Of a stretch of 64,000 nucleotides of DNA, positions 26,297-34,675 are shown in pieces. The stretch spans positions 41,103-105,102 of the forward strand of contig NZ_SCMK01000017.1 in assembly GCF_005503355.1 (NCBI RefSeq), given 5' to 3'. This DNA is from Sphingomonas sp. 1F27F7B (GTDB lineage: Bacteria; Pseudomonadota; Alphaproteobacteria; Sphingomonadales; Sphingomonadaceae). Made by a program: the position numbers and the translations under genes. The first letter of the stretch is position 1, and the number at the start of each line of letters is the position of its first letter. The notes beneath the pieces were generated by a model that was not told the origin of the DNA, made no database searches, and saw only the letters and a program-made list of their open reading frames with translations.

Positions 26297-26668
26297 TCAG
26301 CACTTCAGGAACTTTTTGGTGAAGATGACGGAGCCGTTGAACGAAACCGTCAGCTTCACGCCGGTCGGAATCCCCCACGTCGTGCAGAGGCTGATGCATG
26401 CCTGCAATTCGGCTCCGCTCGGGATCCAGCTCGGGACCGGAAGGCAGTAATTGCCGACGAGCGGCAAGTTGAGGCAGACTTTGCCGTTCTGGGACTTGAC
26501 GGAGATACAGCCGGCGCTGACCGCGAATTCGGTGGCGGCGTAGATGTCCATCGTGGACAGACCGGCGCTTTCCAGCGCGGTGTCCGCGCCCGCACCGGCA
26601 TGTTCTCGCGCGGCTTCAAGGGCGGCGTTGATCTTCGACTGGTCGAAATCGGCATAGGTTGTCATCAT
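26297..26668 (-). CDS. Small six-cysteine protein of unknown function in the gsp cluster
   Basis: A 123-residue protein (ATG at 26668, possibly the second codon) with no recognised family. The first half is a charged helix (KINAALEAAREHAGAGADTA) with no signal peptide or membrane helix. The second half holds six cysteines (AGC, VC, YC, AC, LC and the terminal KC) among beta-like segments such as GVKLTVSFNGSVIF. It interrupts the gsp cluster on the opposite strand and is preceded by a 230-base A/T-rich stretch with its own inverted repeat. The N-terminal helix plus Cys-rich C-terminus recalls peptide leader-core arrangements or secreted cystine proteins, but neither is shown. Sure it is a gene: moderately. 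Confidence 0.6.
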   Translation of the reverse strand: MMTTYADFDQSKINAALEAAREHAGAGADTALESAGLSTMDIYAATEFAVSAGCISVKSQNGKVCLNLPLVGNYCLPVPSWIPSGAELQACISLCTTWGIPTGVKLTVSFNGSVIFTKKFLKC

Positions 26669-26689
26669 GGTCTCCTGTCAGAATTGCCA

Positions 26690-26880
26690 TTCTACGGCGA
26701 TGGCTCAGGAGTAATACGGGATGTTGTGCCAGATATATCTTGGAGTCTTGTCCATTTTGATTTGATGATTTCAGTTTTAGATGTCCATTATATTCTAATG
26801 GTGCCGGACTCATTATCCATTACGGTCTTATTTATTTATACCATTCTGGCTCCGAAATGGAGCAACGGCAGCTTTTGTCG
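26690..26880. promoter_or_regulatory. A/T-rich upstream region with 17-bp inverted repeat
   Basis: This gap (26669-26977, 309 bases) has no gene. Bases about 26730-26870 are well under half G+C, against about two thirds elsewhere. An inverted repeat CCATTA-TATTC-TAATGG occupies 26785-26801; related CCATTA motifs recur at about 26817. Read leftward, TATAAT inside this repeat is a reasonable -10 for the six-cysteine gene at 26668. It also lies upstream of gspF, so a shared operator is possible. The right-hand part (26880-26977) has ordinary composition. Confidence 0.45.
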
Positions 26881-26977
26881 CTACGATGCGGCTGCACGAC
26901 CGGTCTGTCCTCCGCTGCGCACCTGTGCTTAAGCTCGGCCGCCGTTCCGCGCGGCGTTCACGCCTGGAGAGCTTTCG

Positions 26978-28204
26978 ATGCCCGCCTTTGCCTACCGCGC
27001 CGCCGACAAGGCCGGCGCTTCCAGAAAGGGCATCATCGAGGCCTCCAGCCCCGCCGCGGCGCGCGCGCTGCTGCGCGAGCAGGCGCTGCTGCCGCTCTCG
27101 GTCGAAGTCGCCGCCGAGAAGGGCGCCAGCTTCGGCAGCATCCAGCTCCCGCGCTTCCGCCGCGCCGGCCTGTCCTCCAAGGCGCTTGCCACCGTCACGC
27201 GCCAGATCGCCACGCTGGTCGGTTCCGACATTGCGATCGAGGAAGCGCTGCGCCTGGTCGCCACTCAGTCCGAGCATGCCCCGACCAGCTCGCTGCTGCT
27301 GGGCGTGCGCGCCGCGATTCTCGACGGCCGCAGCTTCGCCGCGGCGCTCGCGCAGCATCCCAGGGCCTTTCCCGAATTCTATCGCGCCTCGGTCGCGGCG
27401 GGCGAGGCGTCGGGCAAGCTGCCCGACGTGCTCAACCACCTCGCCGAGTTCGTCGAGAACCGCCAGGCGAACGGCCAGAAGCTTCAGCTCGCCCTGATGT
27501 ATCCCGCGCTGCTTGCGCTCGTGTCCTTCGGCATGATGGCGCTGCTGCTCGTCTATATCGTCCCCGACATCGTGAAGGTGTTCGTCTCGCGCGGCGCCGA
27601 CCTGCCGTTCCTCACCAAGGCGCTGATCGCAGTAAGCTGGTTCCTCCAGAATTTCGGGCTGTACCTGCTGCTCGGCCTCGCCGTCGTCGCGCTGGTCTTC
27701 TTTCGCTGGGCGCGGGTGCCGGCCAATCGGCTGCGCATCGATCGCTTCTTCTCGGAGCGGCGTCCGTTCCGCCGCTTCAGCCGCCAGCTCAGCGCCGCCC
27801 GCTTCGCCGGCAGCCTGGCCACGCTGGTCGGCAGCGCCGTTCCCCTGGTCGACGCGCTGCATGCCGCGGCGGCGGTCACGCCCAATCGCTGGGTGCGCGA
27901 GCGGGCGCTCGGCGTCGCGGCCCGGGTTCGGGAAGGCATCAGCCTGCGCTCCGCGATGAGCGAGGCGGGAGTCTTCCCTTCGATGCTCGTCGCGATCGTC
28001 GCGTCGGGCGAGAGCTCCGGCCGTCTCGCGCCTGCCCTCGACCGCGCCTCGCACGAGCTTCAGCGCGAGCTTGACGCGATCGTCGGCACGCTGGTCGCGC
28101 TGGTCGAGCCGCTGGTGCTGCTGGTGATGGGCGGGCTGGTGCTGATGATGGTGCTGGCGATCCTGCTGCCGATCATCAACCTGAACAATCTGGTCGGCCT
28201 TTGA
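26978..28204 (+). CDS. gspF: Type II secretion inner-membrane protein GspF
   Basis: A 408-residue polytopic platform protein. ATG at 26978 has gagag eight bases before it. The N-terminal MPAFAYRAADKAG is the usual GspF start; two homologous cytoplasmic domains (around residues 70-170 and 270-370) each precede a membrane segment, with three membrane helices near 165-195, 220-245 and 375-400. Typical motifs such as LVGSDIAIEEAL, VAAGEASGKLPDVL and VASGESSGRLAPAL are present. It normally follows gspE directly; here a foreign-looking gene lies between them. Confidence 0.94.
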   Translation: MPAFAYRAADKAGASRKGIIEASSPAAARALLREQALLPLSVEVAAEKGASFGSIQLPRFRRAGLSSKALATVTRQIATLVGSDIAIEEALRLVATQSEHAPTSSLLLGVRAAILDGRSFAAALAQHPRAFPEFYRASVAAGEASGKLPDVLNHLAEFVENRQANGQKLQLALMYPALLALVSFGMMALLLVYIVPDIVKVFVSRGADLPFLTKALIAVSWFLQNFGLYLLLGLAVVALVFFRWARVPANRLRIDRFFSERRPFRRFSRQLSAARFAGSLATLVGSAVPLVDALHAAAAVTPNRWVRERALGVAARVREGISLRSAMSEAGVFPSMLVAIVASGESSGRLAPALDRASHELQRELDAIVGTLVALVEPLVLLVMGGLVLMMVLAILLPIINLNNLVGL

Positions 28205-28213
28205 TCCGGGTTC

Positions 28214-28236
28214 CTTCCCCCGCTTGCCGGGGGAGG
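28214..28236. terminator. Hairpin between convergent gspF and gspN
   Basis: CTTCCCCC and GGGGGAGG form an 8-bp stem (one G-U pair) with a 7-base loop in the 42-base gap between two convergent genes. A short gattt follows on the plus strand. It is a likely bidirectional terminator. Confidence 0.5.
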
Positions 28237-28246
28237 ATTTGAGAGA

Positions 28247-29020
28247 TCACATCTGCCCCTGGATGTTCGCGCCGCCTGGCAGGCCCATGAACGGCAGCAC
28301 CGCCGCGCCTTCCGGCGTCATCGCGATGTCGAGCGCGCCGTCCTCGCGCAGCACGGCGGTCATCAGCGTCTTCAGCCGCTGGGTCGAGGGGGCCACCCGG
28401 ATCGTCGTGCGGTCGCCGACATGCTCGGCGGTGATCAGCAGCGCCGGCACCGCCACCGGCCCGCCGCCCTTCTTCGCCCGGCAGCTGCCCGGATCGGTAG
28501 TCACCTTGCCCTCGGCCATGCGCGCGCCGCCGCCGCTGGCGATGCGCTGCATCTCGACCTGCAAGGTCAGGTTGCAGGTGAAGGGCAGGTTGGGCTGGAG
28601 CGCGCGGAACAGGCTCGCATCGGCCGAGCCGCTGACATGGTCGAGCACCGTCCGTCCGCCCAGATGCTGGAGCATCTGCCCGCCCAGATCGGTATCCGGC
28701 CCGGTCGCCTTCCAGTCGGCCGCGAAGCCGAGGCTGGTGAGCGAGCGCAACGGCGCCAAGTGCCAGGCGAAGGTTGCGCCGCCGGCGATGCCGGCCTCGC
28801 CGTTCCACACCGTGCCCGCCACGCCGGTGCGCCAGACGGTGTTGCGGAAGATCACGCTCGCCGGCATCGTCACGAGCAGCGCGAGCAGATACGCCCCTAT
28901 GCCGATCAGGGCGAAGAGGATAATAGACCGCCGTGCCCCGCTATCCCCTCCCAGAGTCGGCAATGGATCGACGGACCCTGCTGAAGTCGCTGCAATCGGG
29001 CCTGGTCGCGTCAGCGGCAT
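28247..29020 (-). CDS. gspN: Type II secretion system protein GspN
   Basis: A 257-residue bitopic inner-membrane protein. A membrane helix lies near residues 33-53 (IILFALIGIGAYLLALLVTMPA), followed by the GspN periplasmic domain with MPASVIFRNTVWRTGVAGTVWNG-type sequence, a cysteine pair (about 145 and 175) and GLPGGANIQGQM at the end. The start is uncertain: ATG at 29020 has a gaggga site ten bases upstream, but its first 58 bases lie opposite the start of the next gene, and a later start is possible. GspN is an optional part of some type II systems. Confidence 0.82.
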   Translation of the reverse strand: MPLTRPGPIAATSAGSVDPLPTLGGDSGARRSIILFALIGIGAYLLALLVTMPASVIFRNTVWRTGVAGTVWNGEAGIAGGATFAWHLAPLRSLTSLGFAADWKATGPDTDLGGQMLQHLGGRTVLDHVSGSADASLFRALQPNLPFTCNLTLQVEMQRIASGGGARMAEGKVTTDPGSCRAKKGGGPVAVPALLITAEHVGDRTTIRVAPSTQRLKTLMTAVLREDGALDIAMTPEGAAVLPFMGLPGGANIQGQM

Positions 29021-30003
29021 CGGTCGTGCTTCCCTCGCATGTGTTCGCGGCGGACAAGAAGGACAAGCGCCCGATCGCCCTGCTGCTGCCGCTCACGGGC
29101 CCGCGAGCGCGGCTGGGCCTTAGCATGCGCCAGGCCGCCTTGCTCGCGGAAAACAGTGCCTATGTGCAGAGCTTCGACACGGCGGGTGCCGCCGCCGGCG
29201 CTGCCTCGGCCGCTGCCCAGGCACTCAAGCTCAAGCCCGCGCTGATCCTCGGCCCGCTCTCGGCGGAGGAAGTCCCCGCCGTCTCCAGCACCATCGCCGG
29301 CCGCGTGCCGGTGATTGCATTCAGCAACGATTCGGTGCTGCGCGCGCCGGGCACCTGGATCTTCGGCATCACCGCAGGCCAGGTGACAACCGCGATCCTG
29401 CGCTATGCCCGCACGCGGGGCGTGAAGACCGTGACGATGATCGACGACGGCTCGCCCTGGAGCGCCGCCGCCGCGATCGCCGCCGGCAAGAGCGAGGGCG
29501 AGATCGGCATCACCGTGCGCCTGCTCCAAGTGAAGCCGGGCCAGCCGTTGCCCAATCCCGGCGAGGCGCCCGATGCCGTGCTGCTGCCCGGGAGCGGCGA
29601 GGCCGTGCTCGCGGCGGCGCGCGCGCTCAAGGATACGGGTGTCCAGCTCCTCGGCACCTTTCAGGCGCTCGACAATCGCCCGGCGGCGCTCGCGGCGCTG
29701 GACGGTGCCTGGCTCGCCAGCCCGGATCCGAACGCCTTCGGAACCTTCGCCAGCGCCTTCCAGGCGCGCAACGGCGGCGAGGCGGGCATGATCGCCGCGC
29801 TCACCTATGATGCCGCCGGCATCGCGAACACGCTGCGTGCCGACAATCGCCTGAACCTCGACGGGCTGCTCGATGCCAAGGGCTTCCACGGCGTCACCGG
29901 CCCGGTCCGCTTCCGCACCGACGGTTCGGTCGCCCGCGACTTCGCGATCCTCGTCGCGGGCGAGACCGGCTACACGCCCGTGGCGACGAGTTCGGGTTCC
30001 TAG
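28963..30003 (+). CDS. Periplasmic-binding-protein-like Tat protein (LppC/PBP-activator type)
   Basis: A 346-residue exported protein starting with ATG at 28963, an in-frame ATG 30 bases upstream being less likely. The signal MDRRTLLKSLQSGLVASAAS carries a twin-arginine motif, so Tat export is likely. The mature part is a type-I periplasmic-binding fold as in LppC/LpoA or amino-acid receptors: ALLLPLTGPRARLGLSMR, ALILGPLSAEEVPAV, GVKTVTMIDDGSPWSAAAA and a C-terminal ITGPVRFRTDG-like strand. It may bind a ligand or activate a peptidoglycan synthase so that the secretion channel can pass the wall; the latter is speculation. It sits between gspN and gspJ. Confidence 0.72.
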   Translation: MDRRTLLKSLQSGLVASAASVVLPSHVFAADKKDKRPIALLLPLTGPRARLGLSMRQAALLAENSAYVQSFDTAGAAAGAASAAAQALKLKPALILGPLSAEEVPAVSSTIAGRVPVIAFSNDSVLRAPGTWIFGITAGQVTTAILRYARTRGVKTVTMIDDGSPWSAAAAIAAGKSEGEIGITVRLLQVKPGQPLPNPGEAPDAVLLPGSGEAVLAAARALKDTGVQLLGTFQALDNRPAALAALDGAWLASPDPNAFGTFASAFQARNGGEAGMIAALTYDAAGIANTLRADNRLNLDGLLDAKGFHGVTGPVRFRTDGSVARDFAILVAGETGYTPVATSSGS

Positions 30004-30015
30004 GTTCGACCGGCA

Positions 30016-30654
30016 ATGTCCGTCTCTTGCCGTCATCTCCGCAAAGGCGGTGCGCCGGGGCCGGCAGCGGCTTCGGCCGTTACCCGGGGTCCCCGCCCTC
30101 GCGGAGATGACGGGGAGGGGGAAGGCGAGCGCGGCTTCACGCTGATCGAGCTGATGATCTCGCTCGGCCTGTTCGCGCTGATCGCCGTGGCGGGCCTCGC
30201 GCTGGTCGACGGCATCATCAAGGTGCAGGGGCGCACCGAGAAGCGGCTCGATCGCCTCGCCGATCTCCAGCGCGCGTTGTTCGTGGTGTCGAGCGACATC
30301 GATCAGATCGCGTTCGGCCGCGTCTCGGGCGGCGGCGAGAAGCTGAACTTCACGCGCGCCGCGCCAGGGTTCGGCGGCCCCGCCGTGCCGCTGCAATATT
30401 CGGTCGCCAACGGCAATCTCGTCCGCGGATCGGGCGCGATGGTGCAGACGGTGGTCGGCGGCGTCGCCCATGTTCGCTGGCGGTTCTTCGACGGCGGCGC
30501 CTGGGCGGATCGCTGGCCGCTGCGCGACGAGGACAAGGACAAATGGCCCCGCGCGATCGCGATCGAGCTTCAGGCGCTGGGGCCGGGCGGGGCACCCGGC
30601 GCGCTGCGCCGGGTCGTCACGCTGCCCGACCAGGCGGAGTATCCGAAGCAATGA
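30016..30654 (+). CDS. gspJ: Type II secretion minor pseudopilin GspJ
   Basis: A 212-residue pseudopilin. The processing site ERG/FTLIELMISLGLFALIAV lies at residues 37-55, with Glu at +5. The leader is unusually long (39 residues) and Gly/Pro/Arg-rich because it is translated from a palindromic repeat of the GTCAT family at 30032-30111. No in-frame start nearer the cleavage site exists, so ATG at 30016 is required. The mature domain (LQRALFVVSSDIDQIAFGRV, WRFFDGGAWADRWP) is typical. The stop overlaps gspK (ATGA). Confidence 0.9.
   Translation: MSVSCRHLRKGGAPGPAAASAVTRGPRPRGDDGEGEGERGFTLIELMISLGLFALIAVAGLALVDGIIKVQGRTEKRLDRLADLQRALFVVSSDIDQIAFGRVSGGGEKLNFTRAAPGFGGPAVPLQYSVANGNLVRGSGAMVQTVVGGVAHVRWRFFDGGAWADRWPLRDEDKDKWPRAIAIELQALGPGGAPGALRRVVTLPDQAEYPKQ
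30032..30111. repeat. Palindromic repeat inside the gspJ leader
   Basis: An 80-base imperfect palindrome beginning GTCATCTCCGCAAAGGCGG and ending CTCGCGGAGATGAC, the same two-armed layout as 39317-39396. It forms codons 6-32 of gspJ, so a mobile-type intergenic repeat has become protein-coding. Confidence 0.7.
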
Positions 30655-31526
30655 AGCGGGTCCGCGACGACGACGCGGGGATGATCCTCGTCAACGTGCT
30701 GATGTTCGTCGCGATTGCGGCTGGATTGGTGCTATTGCTAATCAATCGCGAAGAATTGGCGCTTGACCGCGCGCTGCGCACGCGCGAGGCGGCGCGTGCG
30801 CTGGCGGTGGTGCGCGGCGGCGAGCTTTCCGCCGTGGTGGCGCTCCGCCGCGACATGGTCGTCGCGCCCAACGAGGACGATGTCACCGAGCCCTGGGCGC
30901 GCCTGTCGGAGAGGGGCGCACCGATCGAAGGCGGCAGCTTCGACCTTGCGATCGCGGACGCCGAGGGCCGCTTCAACCTGAACGCCCTGCGCGCGGGCGA
31001 TGCCGGCGCGATCGTGCTGTTCCAGACGATCGCCAAGGAAGTGGGGTTTTCGCAGGACGACGTGGTCAAGGCGATCACCTATGTCCGCCTCTACGGCCCG
31101 GTCACCGATATCCGTCCGCTGCGCCTGGCCGGCTTCGATCCGGAGGCGACGGCGCGGCTGGAGCAACTGGTGACTGCCTTGCCCGGCACCACGACGATCA
31201 ACCTCAACGCCGCGGACCCCGAGATGCTGCGCATCCTCTTCCGCGATCCGCTGGCGGCGCAGCGGCTGGCCGAGATTCGCAAGCGCAACGGCAAGCTCAC
31301 GCTCAAGGACCTGAGCGACCAGAACCTCGCGCTGCCCTGGGGCACCAGCTTCCGCTCGGGTACTTTCTGGGTTCGCACCCGTGCGACGATCGGGAGCACC
31401 AGCCAGCAGGCCGCGGTGCTGATCCAGCGCGTGCAGCACCCTGATGGCAAGATCGCGGTGGGCGTGGTCGAGCGTTGGCGCGGCACCTCGATCCCGCCGG
31501 GCGTCCCGGCCTTTCCCGCCAGATAG
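30651..31526 (+). CDS. gspK: Type II secretion pseudopilin GspK
   Basis: A 291-residue large minor pseudopilin that caps the pseudopilus. The processing site is DDAG/MILVNVLMFVAIAAG at residues 7-22; as usual for GspK there is no Glu at +5. The signature core ADAEGRFNLNAL and the second conserved block TINLNAADPEMLRILF (SAM-like domain) are both present. It overlaps gspJ by four bases and is the last type II gene in the window. A prepilin peptidase (gspO) and pilotin (gspS) are not found here. Confidence 0.93.
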   Translation: MKRVRDDDAGMILVNVLMFVAIAAGLVLLLINREELALDRALRTREAARALAVVRGGELSAVVALRRDMVVAPNEDDVTEPWARLSERGAPIEGGSFDLAIADAEGRFNLNALRAGDAGAIVLFQTIAKEVGFSQDDVVKAITYVRLYGPVTDIRPLRLAGFDPEATARLEQLVTALPGTTTINLNAADPEMLRILFRDPLAAQRLAEIRKRNGKLTLKDLSDQNLALPWGTSFRSGTFWVRTRATIGSTSQQAAVLIQRVQHPDGKIAVGVVERWRGTSIPPGVPAFPAR

Positions 31527-31567
31527 TTCCTTCTCCTCCTCTTCTCCAGACAGGCTGGGGGAGGAAG

Positions 31568-32882
31568 CTACAGCAGGATCCGGAACAGCGCTCCACTGCC
31601 CGGAGCATCGGTGATCTCGATGCTCCCGCCATGCGCCACCACGATCTGGCGCGCGAGGTTGAGCCCCACGCCCGTGCCCGTCGCGCGCGTGGTGAAGAAG
31701 GGCAGGAACACGTCCTGGCGCAGGCCCCCGGGCACGCCCGGCCCATTGTCCTCCACTTCGATCACGAGCCTTTCCTGCCCGGAGAGCAGGCGCAGCGCCA
31801 GCCGGGGCGCGTGTTCCTGGCCGGCCATGGCCTGGGCCGCATTCTGGAGCAGGTTGATCAGCACCTGTGCGAGCAGATCGGGGTCGGCGTCGATCGCCAG
31901 CCGCGCCGGTGCCACTTCGATCTCCAGCGGCAGCTCCGGTTCGCGCGCCGCGAAGATGCGACCCAGTTCTTCCGCCCAGGGCTGGGCGGCAAAGACCTGG
32001 CGCTGGATTTCCGGCGTGTGCGCCACGGCGCGATAGGCCTCGATGAAATGGCCGAGCCCATGCGCGCGCCGGGCCAGCGTCGACACTGCGGCGCGGGCAT
32101 CGCCGATCCGCGGATTGGCGGCGAGATCGGGATCGTCGAGCAGGTCCGCCGCGGTGGCGGCGAGCGAGGTCACCGGCGTCAGCGAGTTGAGGATCTCGTG
32201 CGTCAGCACGCGCACCAGGTCGGTCTGCGCCGCCATTTCGACTGCGTCGAGCGTGCCCTGGATCGGTTGCACGGTCACGACGCGGATGCTGCGCCCCAGC
32301 CGTTCGAGTGTTCCCGAGCGGACCAGCGCGCGCTGGGTCCGCCCTTCGATTGCCAGCAGCAATATCTCCTCGGCGGCGGCGCCCCCCGCCAGCCGCTTGG
32401 CCAGCGTCGCGCCATAGACGGCATAGTCCTCGGCCCGGGTGCCCGGCGTGTTCCGGAACAGCCGCCGGGCCGCCTTGTTCGCGGGAGCGACCTGGCCGTC
32501 GCCGTCGATGGTGAGCAGTGCCACCGGCATGTCGTCGACCAGCGCCTCGAGGAAGCGCATCTCGGCCGCCGTCGCCATCTGGCGGGCGCGCAGCCGGTCC
32601 ATCGCGTCGTCGAGCGCGGCGCCCAGCACTTCGAACCCGCCGCCGCTCGTGCCTCCGAAGCGGGCGGAGGTATCGTCGAAGCGCAGCGCCTCGACGAAGC
32701 GTGCGACGGCGAAGTTGGTGCGCCATACGTGGCGCCACAGCCCCCAGACGGCGCCGGCCACGAGCAGCAGCGCGACGATCCGCGCCGCGCCCAGGCCTGG
32801 GGTGAAGAGAGCCAGGGCGGTGGCGGCCAGCGCCCCCGCCAGCGCTGCGATCCAGGCGATCAGGCCAAGCGTGAAGCGCCGG

Positions 32883-32893
<11 letters not shown>
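31568..32893 (-). CDS. NtrY-type sensor histidine kinase
   Basis: A 441-residue kinase. Two membrane helices lie at residues 8-30 and 35-53, followed by a linker, a PAS-like domain (about 115-215) and the kinase core with phospho-acceptor His232 in VLTHEILNSLTPV, an H-box of the NtrY/PrsK class. ATP-binding motifs are LINLLQNAAQAM, EDNGPGVPGG and GTGVGLNLARQIV. Its start lies inside the end of the regulator gene upstream (11-base overlap), so the two are co-translated. It should phosphorylate that sigma-54-dependent activator, which faces an efflux operon. The signal could be an envelope stress or a toxic compound. Confidence 0.9.
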
Positions 32894-34271
<1,378 letters not shown>

Positions 34272-34294
34272 GCTGCCCGCTCCCGTACAGATAC

Positions 34295-34310
34295 TGTGCG
34301 GAACCGGACA
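34295..34310. promoter_or_regulatory. Palindromic operator/enhancer candidate
   Basis: TGTGCGGAACCGGACA is a 16-base near-perfect palindrome (one G/C exchange in each arm). It lies about 45 bases upstream of the plus-strand sigma-54 promoter and at the expected start point of the minus-strand one, so it could be the binding site of the NtrC-type regulator, activating one way and self-limiting the other. This is inference. Confidence 0.5.
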
Positions 34311-34311
34311 A

Positions 34312-34328
34312 TCAATTTGTGTGCCAAG
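34312..34328 (-). promoter_or_regulatory. Weaker sigma-54-like promoter for the two-component operon
   Basis: Read leftward, TTGGCACACAAATTGAT has the -24 GG and TTG at the right distance for -12, but GA in place of GC. It lies about 45 bases before the regulator start and would allow autoregulation. Confidence 0.35.
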
Positions 34329-34351
34329 CCCTGGTCCCCCCTGGAAACGAC

Positions 34352-34368
34352 TTGGCACGGCTCATGCT
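34352..34368 (+). promoter_or_regulatory. Sigma-54 (-24/-12) promoter of the efflux operon
   Basis: TTGGCACGGCTCATGCT matches the TGGCACG-N4-TTGCA consensus with GG and GC exactly ten bases apart. It lies about 40 bases before the small gene at 34409 and directly beside the gene for an NtrC-type activator. Both facts make this the best-supported promoter in the window. Confidence 0.82.
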
Positions 34369-34408
34369 GATCCTCCGATGAACGGCGCGGCTGCCGGAGG
34401 AGGAAATC

Positions 34409-34675
34409 GTGCAACGCTCGGGCAGGGGAATACGCAGGGGAGCGCTTGTCGCGGCGGCGATCCTTCTCCTGTGCACCTTCCGCAGCCCCATCGGCGTCGA
34501 TCTGCGCGTGGACGGCGCCGGCGGCCATGCCGTGCTCAAGCTCGGCATGGCATCGTTACGGATAGCGTTCGATTCCGGACGCGCCTGTCCGAAATCGAAC
34601 ACTTGCCGGGCTGCCATCGACACGCCGTCGCAGGAGATGCGGCTGGCATGGCAATTGCGAGGACAGGGGGCATGA
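34409..34675 (+). CDS. Small membrane protein heading the efflux operon
   Basis: An 88-residue protein starting with GTG at 34409 after a ggaggagg site. A basic N-terminus (RSGRGIRRG) is followed by one hydrophobic segment (ALVAAAILLLCTF, residues 12-24), so it is a signal-anchor or secreted protein. The rest is polar with two cysteines (RACPKSNTCRAA). Its stop overlaps the start of the adaptor gene (ATGA), which strongly supports its reality. It resembles no family I recognise. Position directly after the sigma-54 promoter suggests a function with the transporter or its regulation. Confidence 0.65.
   Translation: MQRSGRGIRRGALVAAAILLLCTFRSPIGVDLRVDGAGGHAVLKLGMASLRIAFDSGRACPKSNTCRAAIDTPSQEMRLAWQLRGQGA
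34567..34600. other. 34-base inverted repeat inside the small gene
   Basis: GTTCGATTCCGGAC and GTCCGAAATCGAAC are inverted copies (13 of 14 matched) around six bases. It contains the CCGGAC hexamer also found in the palindrome at 34295. It could be an intragenic binding site or an RNA hairpin that tunes expression of the downstream adaptor. Confidence 0.5.
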
